A program made the translations under genes and the position numbers. From Thermodesulfobacteriota bacterium (GTDB lineage Bacteria > Desulfobacterota > BSN033 > UBA1163), in contig JASEIE010000274.1 of NCBI GenBank assembly GCA_030024065.1, forward strand, positions 1 to 5,236: a stretch of DNA of 5,236 bases, written 5' to 3'. Shown here in pieces: positions 1-5,236 of this stretch; the first letter of the stretch is position 1; each line of letters begins with the position of its first letter. Under the pieces are notes generated by a model that ran no database searches, was not told where the DNA came from, and saw nothing but the letters and a program-made list of their open reading frames with translations.

Positions 1-113
1 TCCTCGACTCAAGCCATTCATCGATTGATAGAGCTATTAGCGATTTATACGAGGGGCAACGAATAGCCGAGCGTCCTCCGAGCAAACAGTCGAAACAACT
101 CGCCCTCTGGTGA
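1..113 (+). CDS. 3' end of an unidentified plus-strand gene, truncated by the window edge
   Basis: Frame 3 is open from the left edge to a TGA at 111-113, giving a C-terminal peptide of 36 residues that ends in KQSKQLALW. A polar, basic stretch followed by a short hydrophobic end of the QLxLW/QLSLF kind is common at the C-termini of DNA methyltransferases, and the segment SIDRAISDLYEGQ has the look of a terminal helix in such enzymes. That comparison is from memory and is weak on so few residues. Independent support for a gene end here is the hairpin plus T-run at 108-131, whose stem includes this stop codon. The convergent neighbour at 163-1074 looks like a restriction endonuclease, so a methyltransferase would fit the context; this is inference. 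Frame 1 is also open, to a TAG at 64-66, and cannot be fully excluded. Identity is unproven. Confidence 0.4.
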   Translation, partial: LDSSHSSIDRAISDLYEGQRIAERPPSKQSKQLALW

Positions 114-131
114 ACTCCGATCACCATTTTT
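108..131 (+). terminator. Probable Rho-independent terminator of the left-edge gene
   Basis: TGGTGA (108-113) pairs perfectly with TCACCA (121-126) across a 7-base loop, followed at once by five T residues (127-131). The TGA stop of the frame-3 edge gene lies inside the 5' arm. The stem is only 6 bp, so termination may be modest. On the minus strand the hairpin is not followed by a T-run, so it should not act as a terminator for the convergent gene. Confidence 0.45.
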
Positions 132-162
132 CATCTGTTAAAATTTGCTTTGAATCGTGGCA

Positions 163-1074
163 TCAATCAGCAGGTTGAAGATTCAATCGAAATCGGCCCC
201 GGGGCTGTGTTCTTTCTGTTCTGGCAGGTAAAGGAAAAGGATTCGAGAGCTCAAATTGTCTATGATCTTTAGGAACATCATCGGCAAGACGGTAACAATA
301 AAACGCCTTTGTACCCCCTTGCTGTATTGTTCGTTTTATGATTCCCACCTGTCGAAGTTGCGAAGCGTCTCTCTCCAGGTCATTGCTGGAATGGATCAAG
401 GTAACATTATGATCGAGCTGTGGGGCACTAAGTGGGTTTGAAAAAATCAGCATGGGGCGGCTACGATTAGCCCCATTACCATAGGTTCCAAGCCCAATTT
501 CTTTGACTCTTTCTCCAACAATCGACAAGTAGTAGTTGAAGTCTTCGTTCAGAAGGTTACCGTCACACAAAACCGACGCCGATAGTTGATATTTACCTGA
601 TTGACCACGAATAGTCTCTTGGCACACAAAAAGATAAAACCCACGAATGTCCAACGCGGCCCCGCTCGAGTCGTAAACGCGAACAGTGCCACAAGGAGGG
701 GTAGTATTGTAGTCCATATCTGAATGCCTGGCTATTGTGCCACTTTGCGTCCTCTCGAGCTTCTTTACCTCTATAGCCACAACATGCGTCAGGTTTGTGG
801 TCAAGGTTACTCTTGAAGCCATCTTACAGACTTCCGGTCGTAGAACAGCCAAATCAGGGGTTATAAGCGGTCCAGGCGCTTTCAGACAATCAACATCGGC
901 TGGGAGCTGATCTGAAAGCAGTTTGTGAATATGTTCATCCAATGGATCGTCTTGAGTATTTCGCTTATCCCGGAGTCGGTAAGGTTTTGGTTTTGCACCT
1001 TTACCAAAGAAAGAACTTCGAAGAATCAGGAATGATTCCGTCGTCAAATCAGTCTGTATCGACCTTGGATTCAT
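163..1074 (-). CDS. Putative type II restriction endonuclease-like protein (PD-(D/E)XK fold), 303 aa
   Basis: I do not recognise the exact family. The most telling feature is TPDLAVL (Asp74) followed 27 residues later by VVAIEVKKLE (Glu102, Lys104). This acidic residue, then a hydrophobic strand ending in E-x-K, is the classic metal-binding core of PD-(D/E)XK nucleases. Other motifs that look conserved are DYNTTPPCG (121-129), the hydrophobic strand DIRGFYLFVCQE (142-153) and RPMLIFSNPLS (206-216). There is no signal peptide or membrane segment, so a soluble cytoplasmic protein is expected, and 303 residues is normal for a type II enzyme. The ATG at 1072-1074 is supported by a GGAAGAAAGG stretch (1080-1089) ending 5 bases upstream. 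The gene starts 51 bases after the cysteine synthase stop on the same strand, with no obvious terminator between. It converges on a possible methyltransferase end at the left edge. Leucine codons are mixed (TTG, CTG, CTT, CTC), unlike the CTC-heavy purB and ftsH, which suggests an acquired gene. Cleavage activity and specificity are unknown; another PD-(D/E)XK role is possible. Confidence 0.6.
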   Translation of the reverse strand: MNPRSIQTDLTTESFLILRSSFFGKGAKPKPYRLRDKRNTQDDPLDEHIHKLLSDQLPADVDCLKAPGPLITPDLAVLRPEVCKMASRVTLTTNLTHVVAIEVKKLERTQSGTIARHSDMDYNTTPPCGTVRVYDSSGAALDIRGFYLFVCQETIRGQSGKYQLSASVLCDGNLLNEDFNYYLSIVGERVKEIGLGTYGNGANRSRPMLIFSNPLSAPQLDHNVTLIHSSNDLERDASQLRQVGIIKRTIQQGGTKAFYCYRLADDVPKDHRQFELSNPFPLPARTERTQPRGRFRLNLQPAD

Positions 1075-1125
1075 TTGCGCCTTTCTTCCATTTGAAAATT
1101 ACCATTGTTCTTATTTTATTAAAGA

Positions 1126-2118
1126 TCAACTTCCATTCTTCACCAGGCATTCCAGGGCGGTGATGTACTCCTCGGTCATGCAGGTAGGAATTTTATGCTT
1201 TTTCAGACACTCAAAACATTTGCTCGGTTCATAGAGAGGGGTGCTCACATATTTCTCTCCCCCATCCGGGAAAACGGTCACGATCACTCCACGATCCAAT
1301 TCCATCGCCTTCTGTAATGTCCCCCACATGGCAGCCCCTGAACTGATCCCGCAGAAGATTCCCTCCCGGATGGTGAGAACCCTCGCCATTTCGAAGGCAT
1401 CCTCATCGGACACATTGATCTTCTCATCCAAACGGCTGGGGTCATAGATCTCAGGGACATACTGGGAGCTGAGGTTCTTTAACCCCTGAATTTTCGAATT
1501 GGGATAGGGCTCCACACCAACAATTTTTATTTCGGGATTGTACTCTTTTAACCTTTTAGAAACACCCATAAGCGTTCCGGTCGTTCCGAGACCCGCCACG
1601 AACATCCTCACCTTTCCTTTCGTGGCCCTCCATATCTCTTCGCCGGTTGTCTCATAATGGGCCAGCACATTATACTTATTCTCAAATTGGTGAGGCATGT
1701 AATATTTAGGGTCTTTGGCCATCTCCTCAGCCAGATCAATAGCCCCATCCATTCCCTTCGATCCTTCACTCAAGATGATCTTCGTTCCAAAGGCCGTGAG
1801 GATCTTCCTCCTCTCCATGCTCATCGTCTCTGGCATGACCAACTCCAGTCGGTACCCTTTCACAGCACAGACCATGGCCAGGGCGATGCCCGTATTTCCG
1901 CTGGTGGGCTCGATGACGATTTTTTCCTTCGTCAGAAGACCTTCCTTCTCTCCATATTCAATCATATACTTTACAATCCGGTCTTTGACCGAACCAGCCG
2001 GGTTATACCTCTCCAGTTTTGCATAGACCTTTATCTTCTTATTGGGGACGATATGATTGATTTTCACCAGAGGGGTGAATCCCACTAAATCAATCATGTT
2101 CTTGGCTACTCGATACAT
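1126..2118 (-). CDS. cysK: Cysteine synthase (O-acetylserine sulfhydrylase family, PLP-dependent), 330 aa
   Basis: The enzyme makes L-cysteine from an activated serine (normally O-acetylserine) and sulfide in the cytoplasm. All hallmarks of the fold-type II PLP family are visible: NPAGSVKDR with Schiff-base Lys45, the substrate-binding loop PTSGNTG (71-77), HQFEN (143-147), the phosphate-binding loop GLGTTGT (176-182), GVEP (201-204), GISSGAA (257-263) with the serine expected to contact the PLP ring nitrogen, and TVFPDGGEKYVST (281-293). The core ends near Tyr296; a tail of about 34 residues follows with cysteines at 301, 304 (a CxxC), 313 and 324, longer than a minimal CysM. AAGGAGG at 2131-2137, 11 bases before the ATG at 2118, favours this start over the in-frame ATG at 2097. 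CysK and CysM, or an O-phosphoserine-using relative, cannot be separated by eye, so the symbol is approximate. The 288-base upstream gap carries a fold-back repeat; the nuclease-like gene follows 51 bases downstream. Confidence 0.92.
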   Translation of the reverse strand: MYRVAKNMIDLVGFTPLVKINHIVPNKKIKVYAKLERYNPAGSVKDRIVKYMIEYGEKEGLLTKEKIVIEPTSGNTGIALAMVCAVKGYRLELVMPETMSMERRKILTAFGTKIILSEGSKGMDGAIDLAEEMAKDPKYYMPHQFENKYNVLAHYETTGEEIWRATKGKVRMFVAGLGTTGTLMGVSKRLKEYNPEIKIVGVEPYPNSKIQGLKNLSSQYVPEIYDPSRLDEKINVSDEDAFEMARVLTIREGIFCGISSGAAMWGTLQKAMELDRGVIVTVFPDGGEKYVSTPLYEPSKCFECLKKHKIPTCMTEEYITALECLVKNGS

Positions 2119-2158
2119 CGCTACTTCTGCCTCCTTGTTAGAGAAGAACCTACAGTTT

Positions 2159-2392
2159 AATGGTCAGGGTTAAGATGCCAGTTTTGTCAAAAGGTTATGT
2201 CTTACGCCCAAAAAAAATTCTTAATGGAACTAACGTTTATCGTTGTAGAAGCTTGTATTGAGGCTGGTCTATCGATACTGGATATTCGAGTTCCTTTTTG
2301 CGCTAGCTTCCTGCTTCGATACCAGCGTCGTCACCCATAACCTTTTGACTATCCGCCTAAACCGCCTTCCTTGCCTTAACCCAATGACTATT
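2159..2392. repeat. Nested inverted-repeat (fold-back) structure between map and cysK
   Basis: Most of the map-cysK gap is occupied by three nested inverted repeats. Outer arms 2159-2174 and 2375-2392 pair at 16 positions (15 Watson-Crick, one G-T) with a 2-base bulge at 2383-2384. Middle arms 2186-2199 and 2336-2349 are a perfect 14-bp inverted repeat, GTCAAAAGGTTATG against its complement. Inner arms 2263-2275 and 2316-2326 form 11 pairs with a 2-base bulge at 2269-2270. The order is strictly nested, so the whole could fold as one long imperfect hairpin of about 234 bases, or represent a decayed miniature transposable element. The left side between middle and inner arms is 63 bases against 9 on the right, which suggests an insertion or deletion. 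I see no convincing target-site duplication and no credible coding frame. No riboswitch was recognised here. Confidence 0.6.
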
Positions 2393-2406
2393 TTCATCGT
2401 TATGTA

Positions 2407-3168
2407 TTACAAAATACTTAAAATCTCAGCTCCTTCGTCGGTGATTACAATCGAATGCTCAAAATGGGCGGAGCGTTTCCCATCGGCTGTCACCACGGTC
2501 CAGCCGTCAGAAAGAATTTTGACCTCATAGGTTCCCTCATTCACCATCGGTTCCAGGGCAAAGACCATCCCCTTCTCCAGCCTCGGCCCCTGACGGGGAG
2601 ATCCGAAATTGGGGATCTGCGGCTCTTCATGAAGGTTTTTGCCAATGCCGTGTCCAACGAAATCCCTTACCACAGAAAACCCTTTTGACTCCACCCATTT
2701 CTGGATGGCATGAGAGATATCGTAGAGTCGATTTCCCACCCTCGCCATCTCTATCCCGACAGAGAGGGCCTTCTCCGTTACTTCAATAAGTCTTTTTCCT
2801 TCCTTATCCACCTCGCCCACAAGAACGGTGATGGCAGCATCTCCAAAATAACCATTGAGGTTGGCACCTACATCGAGGCTTACAATATCTCCTTCCTTTA
2901 ACTTCCTTGATCCGGGAATGCCATGGACTATCTCTTCATTGATGGAGATGCAGAGGGTTGCAGGAAAATTCCGGTACCCCTTAAAGGCAGGAATGGCGCC
3001 TCTTTTGAGAATGATCTCTTCTGCAATCCGGTCCAGGTCCCGGGTGGTCATCCCGGGAGCAACCACCTTTCTCAGTTCCCTGAAGACCTCTGCCACAATG
3101 GCATTCGATCTCTTTAATTGTTCGATCTCGCGGGGGGATCTGATGATAATCACAGCATTAGTATGCAT
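2407..3168 (-). CDS. map: Methionine aminopeptidase, type I
   Basis: This cytoplasmic metallopeptidase removes the initiator methionine from nascent proteins. Counting from the ATG at 3168 (253 aa), every dinuclear metal ligand of the family is present: Asp99 in SLDVGA, Asp110 in YFGDAA, His173 in FVGHGIG, Glu206 in ALEPMV and Glu237 in HFEHSI. The catalytic histidines are His82 (EIVHGIPG) and His180 (NLHEEPQIPNF). There is no N-terminal zinc-finger extension, so it is the short bacterial type Ia form, close to the E. coli length of 264. The start is uncertain: the family normally begins at the equivalent of VIIIRSPREIE, which here is a GTG at 3151-3153 (248 aa). Neither start has a Shine-Dalgarno site, and a promoter -10 box (3160-3165) overlaps the longer frame's second and third codons. 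It is divergent from purB; a 288-base repeat-bearing gap separates it from the cysteine synthase downstream. Confidence 0.95.
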   Translation of the reverse strand: MHTNAVIIIRSPREIEQLKRSNAIVAEVFRELRKVVAPGMTTRDLDRIAEEIILKRGAIPAFKGYRNFPATLCISINEEIVHGIPGSRKLKEGDIVSLDVGANLNGYFGDAAITVLVGEVDKEGKRLIEVTEKALSVGIEMARVGNRLYDISHAIQKWVESKGFSVVRDFVGHGIGKNLHEEPQIPNFGSPRQGPRLEKGMVFALEPMVNEGTYEVKILSDGWTVVTADGKRSAHFEHSIVITDEGAEILSIL

Positions 3169-3188
3169 TTGAGCCCGGGGATTGTCAA
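3160..3188 (-). promoter_or_regulatory. Sigma70-type promoter of map, predicted to start at the GTG codon
   Basis: Read on the minus strand, a consensus TTGACA -35 box lies at 3183-3188, then an exact 17-base spacer, then CATACT (4 of 6 matches to TATAAT) at 3160-3165. Placing the last -10 base at -7 puts +1 at 3153, the first base of the GTG that the family alignment suggests as the map start. The upstream ATG at 3166-3168 would then lie in the spacer and not be transcribed from this promoter. Confidence 0.55.
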
Positions 3189-3228
3189 CCCTGAGTCCTT
3201 CGCCTGATTTCTGGGGCGGAGGGTTGAC
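3184..3228. repeat. 9-bp inverted repeat spanning both divergent -35 boxes
   Basis: GTCAACCCT at 3184-3192 is the exact reverse complement of AGGGTTGAC at 3220-3228. Each arm contains most of an outward-facing -35 box (map on the minus strand, purB on the plus). Inside, CGCC (3201-3204) can pair with GGCG (3215-3218). It could be a shared operator, or simply two similar -35 regions; no known regulator site was recognised. Confidence 0.45.
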
Positions 3229-3251
3229 TTTATTGCTCTAACCAGTAAAAT
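3224..3251 (+). promoter_or_regulatory. Sigma70-type promoter of purB
   Basis: TTGACT (3224-3229, 5 of 6 to consensus) is followed by a 16-base spacer and TAAAAT (3246-3251, 5 of 6). Transcription would begin near 3258, giving a leader of about 25 bases that carries the AAGGAG ribosome binding site at 3271-3276. A second -10-like TATACT lies at 3257-3262, but its matching -35 (TTGCTC, 18-base spacing) is poor, so it is at most an alternative start. Confidence 0.55.
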
Positions 3252-3282
3252 GGGGTTATACTAAAAGCGAAAGGAGTCTTCA

Positions 3283-4581
3283 ATGATTCCAAGGTATACC
3301 CGCCCGGAGATGGAAAAGATCTGGACGGAAGAGCGCAAGTTTGAGACCTGGCTTGAGATTGAACTCCTGGTCTGTGAGGCCCTCTCTGAAATGGGGGAGA
3401 TCCCTCCGGAGGCGGCTAAAGAGATCAAGGAGAAGGCAACCTTTAATGTGGACCGGGTAAACGAACTGGAGAAGGTGACGAAGCACGATGTGATCGCCTT
3501 CCTGACCAATGTGGGAGAATCCATCGGTCCTCTCTCGAGATACCTCCACTACGGCCTTACCTCCTCCGATATTTTGGACACCTCTCTTGCGTTATTACTC
3601 AAAAAGGCCTCCGACCTCATTCTTCAGGATATCAAACGATTCCTCGGTGTATTGAAGGAGAAGGCCTTCAAATATAAGAATACCCTGATGATCGGCCGGT
3701 CCCATGGTATCCATGCCGAACCCATCACTTTTGGACTCAAAATGGCCCTCTGGTATGATGAGATGAAACGAAACCTCGTCCGTATGCAGAGGGCAAAAGA
3801 AGCGATCAGCGTCGGTAAGATTTCAGGCGCAGTAGGAACCTTTGCCCACATCCCGCCCTCTGTCGAGGAGTTCGTCTGTAAACGATTGGGACTCAAACCG
3901 GCCTCCATCTCCACGCAGATTGTCCAGAGGGACCATCATGCCGAATTCTTTACCACACTGGCCATCATCGCCTCCTCAATTGAAAAATTTGCCGTGGAGC
4001 TGAGACACCTCCAGCGCACCGAAGTCCTGGAAGCCGAGGAATTCTTCTCCAAGGGACAGAAGGGTTCCTCTGCCATGCCACACAAGAGGAATCCCATCTC
4101 GGCGGAAAATCTCTCCGGCCTTGCACGCCTCGTGCGTTCTTACAGTATCGCTGCCCTGGAGAATATTCCCCTCTGGCACGAGCGGGACATCAGCCACTCA
4201 TCAGTGGAAAGAGTGATCGGACCCGATGCCACCATTCTGATCGATTACATGCTCAACCGTCTCACCTCCATCATCGAAAATCTTATCGTCTATCCGGAGA
4301 ATATGAAGGCCAATCTGGAGAAGATGGGAGGCCTCATTCACTCGGAGACCGTCCTTCTCCTCCTCACAAAAAAAGGTCTCTCAAGAGAAGAAGCCTATGC
4401 AATCGTCCAGAGAAATGCCATGCAGTTGTGGGAGAAGGGAGGCGATTTCAAAACCCTCCTCTCTCAGGATGAGACCCTACGCCGCCTTCTCAACCGGGAG
4501 GAACTGGAGCACGCCTTTGATGTCAGGGGCCCTCTCAAACATGTAGAGGACATCTTCCAGCGAGTTTTTGGAGAGCTATAG
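3283..4581 (+). CDS. purB: Adenylosuccinate lyase
   Basis: PurB catalyses two steps of purine synthesis: cleavage of SAICAR to AICAR and of adenylosuccinate to AMP, each releasing fumarate. The 432-residue length matches the Bacillus-type enzyme, a homotetramer of the fumarase/aspartase superfamily. Visible motifs are His68 in KHDV, GLTSSDILDT (91-100), GRSHGIHAEP (138-147) with His141 at the catalytic position, SGAVGTFAH (181-189), and the superfamily signature GSSAMPHKRNP (261-271), whose Ser262/Ser263 lie on the flexible catalytic loop. WHERDISHSSVER (298-310) is also family-typical. The C-terminal part (about 350-432) fits the PurB C-terminal domain. AAGGAG sits six bases before the ATG, so the start is secure. 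It has its own promoter divergent from map. The stop TAG is immediately followed by the ATG of the ftsH-type gene, indicating co-transcription. No key residue is missing. Confidence 0.97.
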   Translation: MIPRYTRPEMEKIWTEERKFETWLEIELLVCEALSEMGEIPPEAAKEIKEKATFNVDRVNELEKVTKHDVIAFLTNVGESIGPLSRYLHYGLTSSDILDTSLALLLKKASDLILQDIKRFLGVLKEKAFKYKNTLMIGRSHGIHAEPITFGLKMALWYDEMKRNLVRMQRAKEAISVGKISGAVGTFAHIPPSVEEFVCKRLGLKPASISTQIVQRDHHAEFFTTLAIIASSIEKFAVELRHLQRTEVLEAEEFFSKGQKGSSAMPHKRNPISAENLSGLARLVRSYSIAALENIPLWHERDISHSSVERVIGPDATILIDYMLNRLTSIIENLIVYPENMKANLEKMGGLIHSETVLLLLTKKGLSREEAYAIVQRNAMQLWEKGGDFKTLLSQDETLRRLLNREELEHAFDVRGPLKHVEDIFQRVFGEL

Positions 4582-5236
4582 ATGAAAAAAGATCAAAAAC
4601 CTCCTTACGATTTCAGAAGGCTTCTCGGGATCAAAGAACCTCCGGATCGAGGGGGAAAGAAACCCGTCTTAAAAAAGACACACTTTACGATCTGGTACTT
4701 TGTCATTGCCTTCCTCCTCATCCTCCTCATCCAGAATTATTTCATGGAGAGGAGGACTGAGGATGTGATCCCTTATAGTGAATTCAAGGAATCCTTAAAG
4801 GCGGACAGGATCAAAGAGCTCACCATCACCCTGGAATCGATCTCCGGTGAAAGGACCACGGAGAAGGGGTTGCGGAAGTTTCAGGCGGTCCGGGTCGAGG
4901 ATCCGGACCTGGTGAAGGAGTTGGAAACCCATCGTGTGAAATATACCGGCAAAGTCGATAGCAAATGGGTGACCTACCTCCTCTCCTGGGTCCTCCCCCT
5001 CTTCTTCTTCTTTTTCATCTGGAGATTCCTCTTCTCTCGAATCGGGCCGGAGACGAGCGTCATGTCCTTTGGAAAAAGCCGGGCGAAGATCTTTGCGGAG
5101 AAGGATAAGAAGGTGACCTTTGCCGATGTGGCTGGAATCGACGAGGCAAAGGAAGAATTGAAAGAGGTCGTTGAATTTTTAAAGACTCCCGGAAAGTTTC
5201 AACGCCTCGGGGGTAAGATTCCCAAGGGAGTGCTTC
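4582..5236 (+). CDS. ftsH: ATP-dependent zinc metalloprotease FtsH, N-terminal part (runs off the right edge)
   Basis: FtsH is an inner-membrane hexameric AAA+ protease that extracts and degrades unstable membrane and regulatory proteins. The 218 residues visible comprise a charged cytoplasmic leader (1-33), a first membrane helix (about 36-54, ending LLIQNYF), a short periplasmic domain (about 55-128), a second membrane helix (about 129-151, very rich in Phe), and the start of the AAA module. The sequence [21 protein letters not shown] (180-200) is the conserved entry to the FtsH ATPase domain, and GGKIPKGVL immediately precedes the expected Walker A. The Walker A, Walker B, second region of homology and HExxH zinc site lie outside the window, so activity cannot be judged. 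The ATG abuts the purB stop with no gap; GGAG at 4570-4573, inside purB, lies 8 bases upstream, favouring translational coupling. The leader of about 33 residues before the first membrane helix is longer than in E. coli FtsH. Confidence 0.93.
   Translation, partial: MKKDQKPPYDFRRLLGIKEPPDRGGKKPVLKKTHFTIWYFVIAFLLILLIQNYFMERRTEDVIPYSEFKESLKADRIKELTITLESISGERTTEKGLRKFQAVRVEDPDLVKELETHRVKYTGKVDSKWVTYLLSWVLPLFFFFFIWRFLFSRIGPETSVMSFGKSRAKIFAEKDKKVTFADVAGIDEAKEELKEVVEFLKTPGKFQRLGGKIPKGVL

Noticed and set aside
1..66. Frame-1 C-terminal fragment ending at TAG 64-66
   Set aside because: It is open too, but the frame-3 end at 111-113 has a terminator-like hairpin and a more typical protein tail, so frame 3 was preferred.
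1071..1091. Six-codon minus-strand frame ending in TGA that overlaps the nuclease ATG (ATGA)
   Set aside because: It lacks a ribosome site and is short enough to be chance; it overlaps the likely Shine-Dalgarno of the nuclease gene itself.
1657..2088. Open plus-strand frames of 103-143 codons opposite the cysteine synthase
   Set aside because: They are antisense shadows of a gene with complete family motifs and have no recognisable protein features or ribosome sites of their own.
2200..2260. Possible Rho-independent terminator for map: AACG/CGTT hairpin followed by an 8-T run on the minus strand (2211-2218)
   Set aside because: The stem is only 4 bp and 11 bases separate it from the T-run, so it does not fit a functional terminator.
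2119..2406. T-box, SAM or other cysteine-related riboswitch upstream of the cysteine synthase
   Set aside because: No T-box sequence, specifier-loop pattern or SAM-aptamer conserved core was recognised; only inverted repeats are visible.
2258..2530. Plus-strand frame of 90 codons across the fold-back structure and the 3' end of map
   Set aside because: It starts at TTG, overlaps the map coding region antisense, has no ribosome site, and its hydrophobic composition reflects the T-rich strand.
1..5236. CRISPR arrays, tRNA or rRNA genes, intact insertion sequences
   Set aside because: No regularly spaced direct repeats, no cloverleaf with the GTTCRA-type arm, no rRNA sequence and no transposase were seen.

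Overview
The window holds four clearly bacterial housekeeping or metabolic genes, one accessory gene that is probably a restriction endonuclease, and two truncated edge genes. Shine-Dalgarno sites, tight gene packing and sigma70-type promoter boxes mark it as bacterial. The FtsH, PurB and cysteine synthase sequences have a Desulfobacterota/Nitrospirota-like flavour, but no marker here fixes the phylum, so that is only an impression.

Layout. Positions 1-113 look like the 3' end of a plus-strand gene cut by the window edge, closed by a small hairpin plus T-run at 108-131. Converging on it is a minus-strand gene (163-1074) with a PD...EVK pattern typical of PD-(D/E)XK nucleases. If the fragment at the edge is a DNA methyltransferase, the two would form a convergent type II restriction-modification pair; that part is inference. 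Just upstream on the minus strand is a cysteine synthase (1126-2118). It is preceded by a 288-base gap carrying a nested inverted-repeat (fold-back) structure, roughly 2159-2392, that no gene explains. Next is a minus-strand type I methionine aminopeptidase (2407-3168).

A 114-base divergent promoter region (3169-3282) separates map from plus-strand purB (adenylosuccinate lyase, 3283-4581). The stop codon of purB directly abuts the start of an ftsH-type membrane AAA protease, which runs off the right edge. Both divergent promoters have recognisable -35/-10 boxes, and the two -35 boxes lie inside a perfect 9-bp inverted repeat. The map promoter would start transcription at a GTG that family alignment also suggests as the true start, so map may be leaderless.

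How they work together: purB (purine synthesis) and ftsH (membrane protein quality control) appear to form one transcription unit. map (removal of N-terminal methionine) and the cysteine synthase are co-oriented but separated by the fold-back structure. The nuclease gene follows the cysteine synthase by only 51 bases and may share its transcript.
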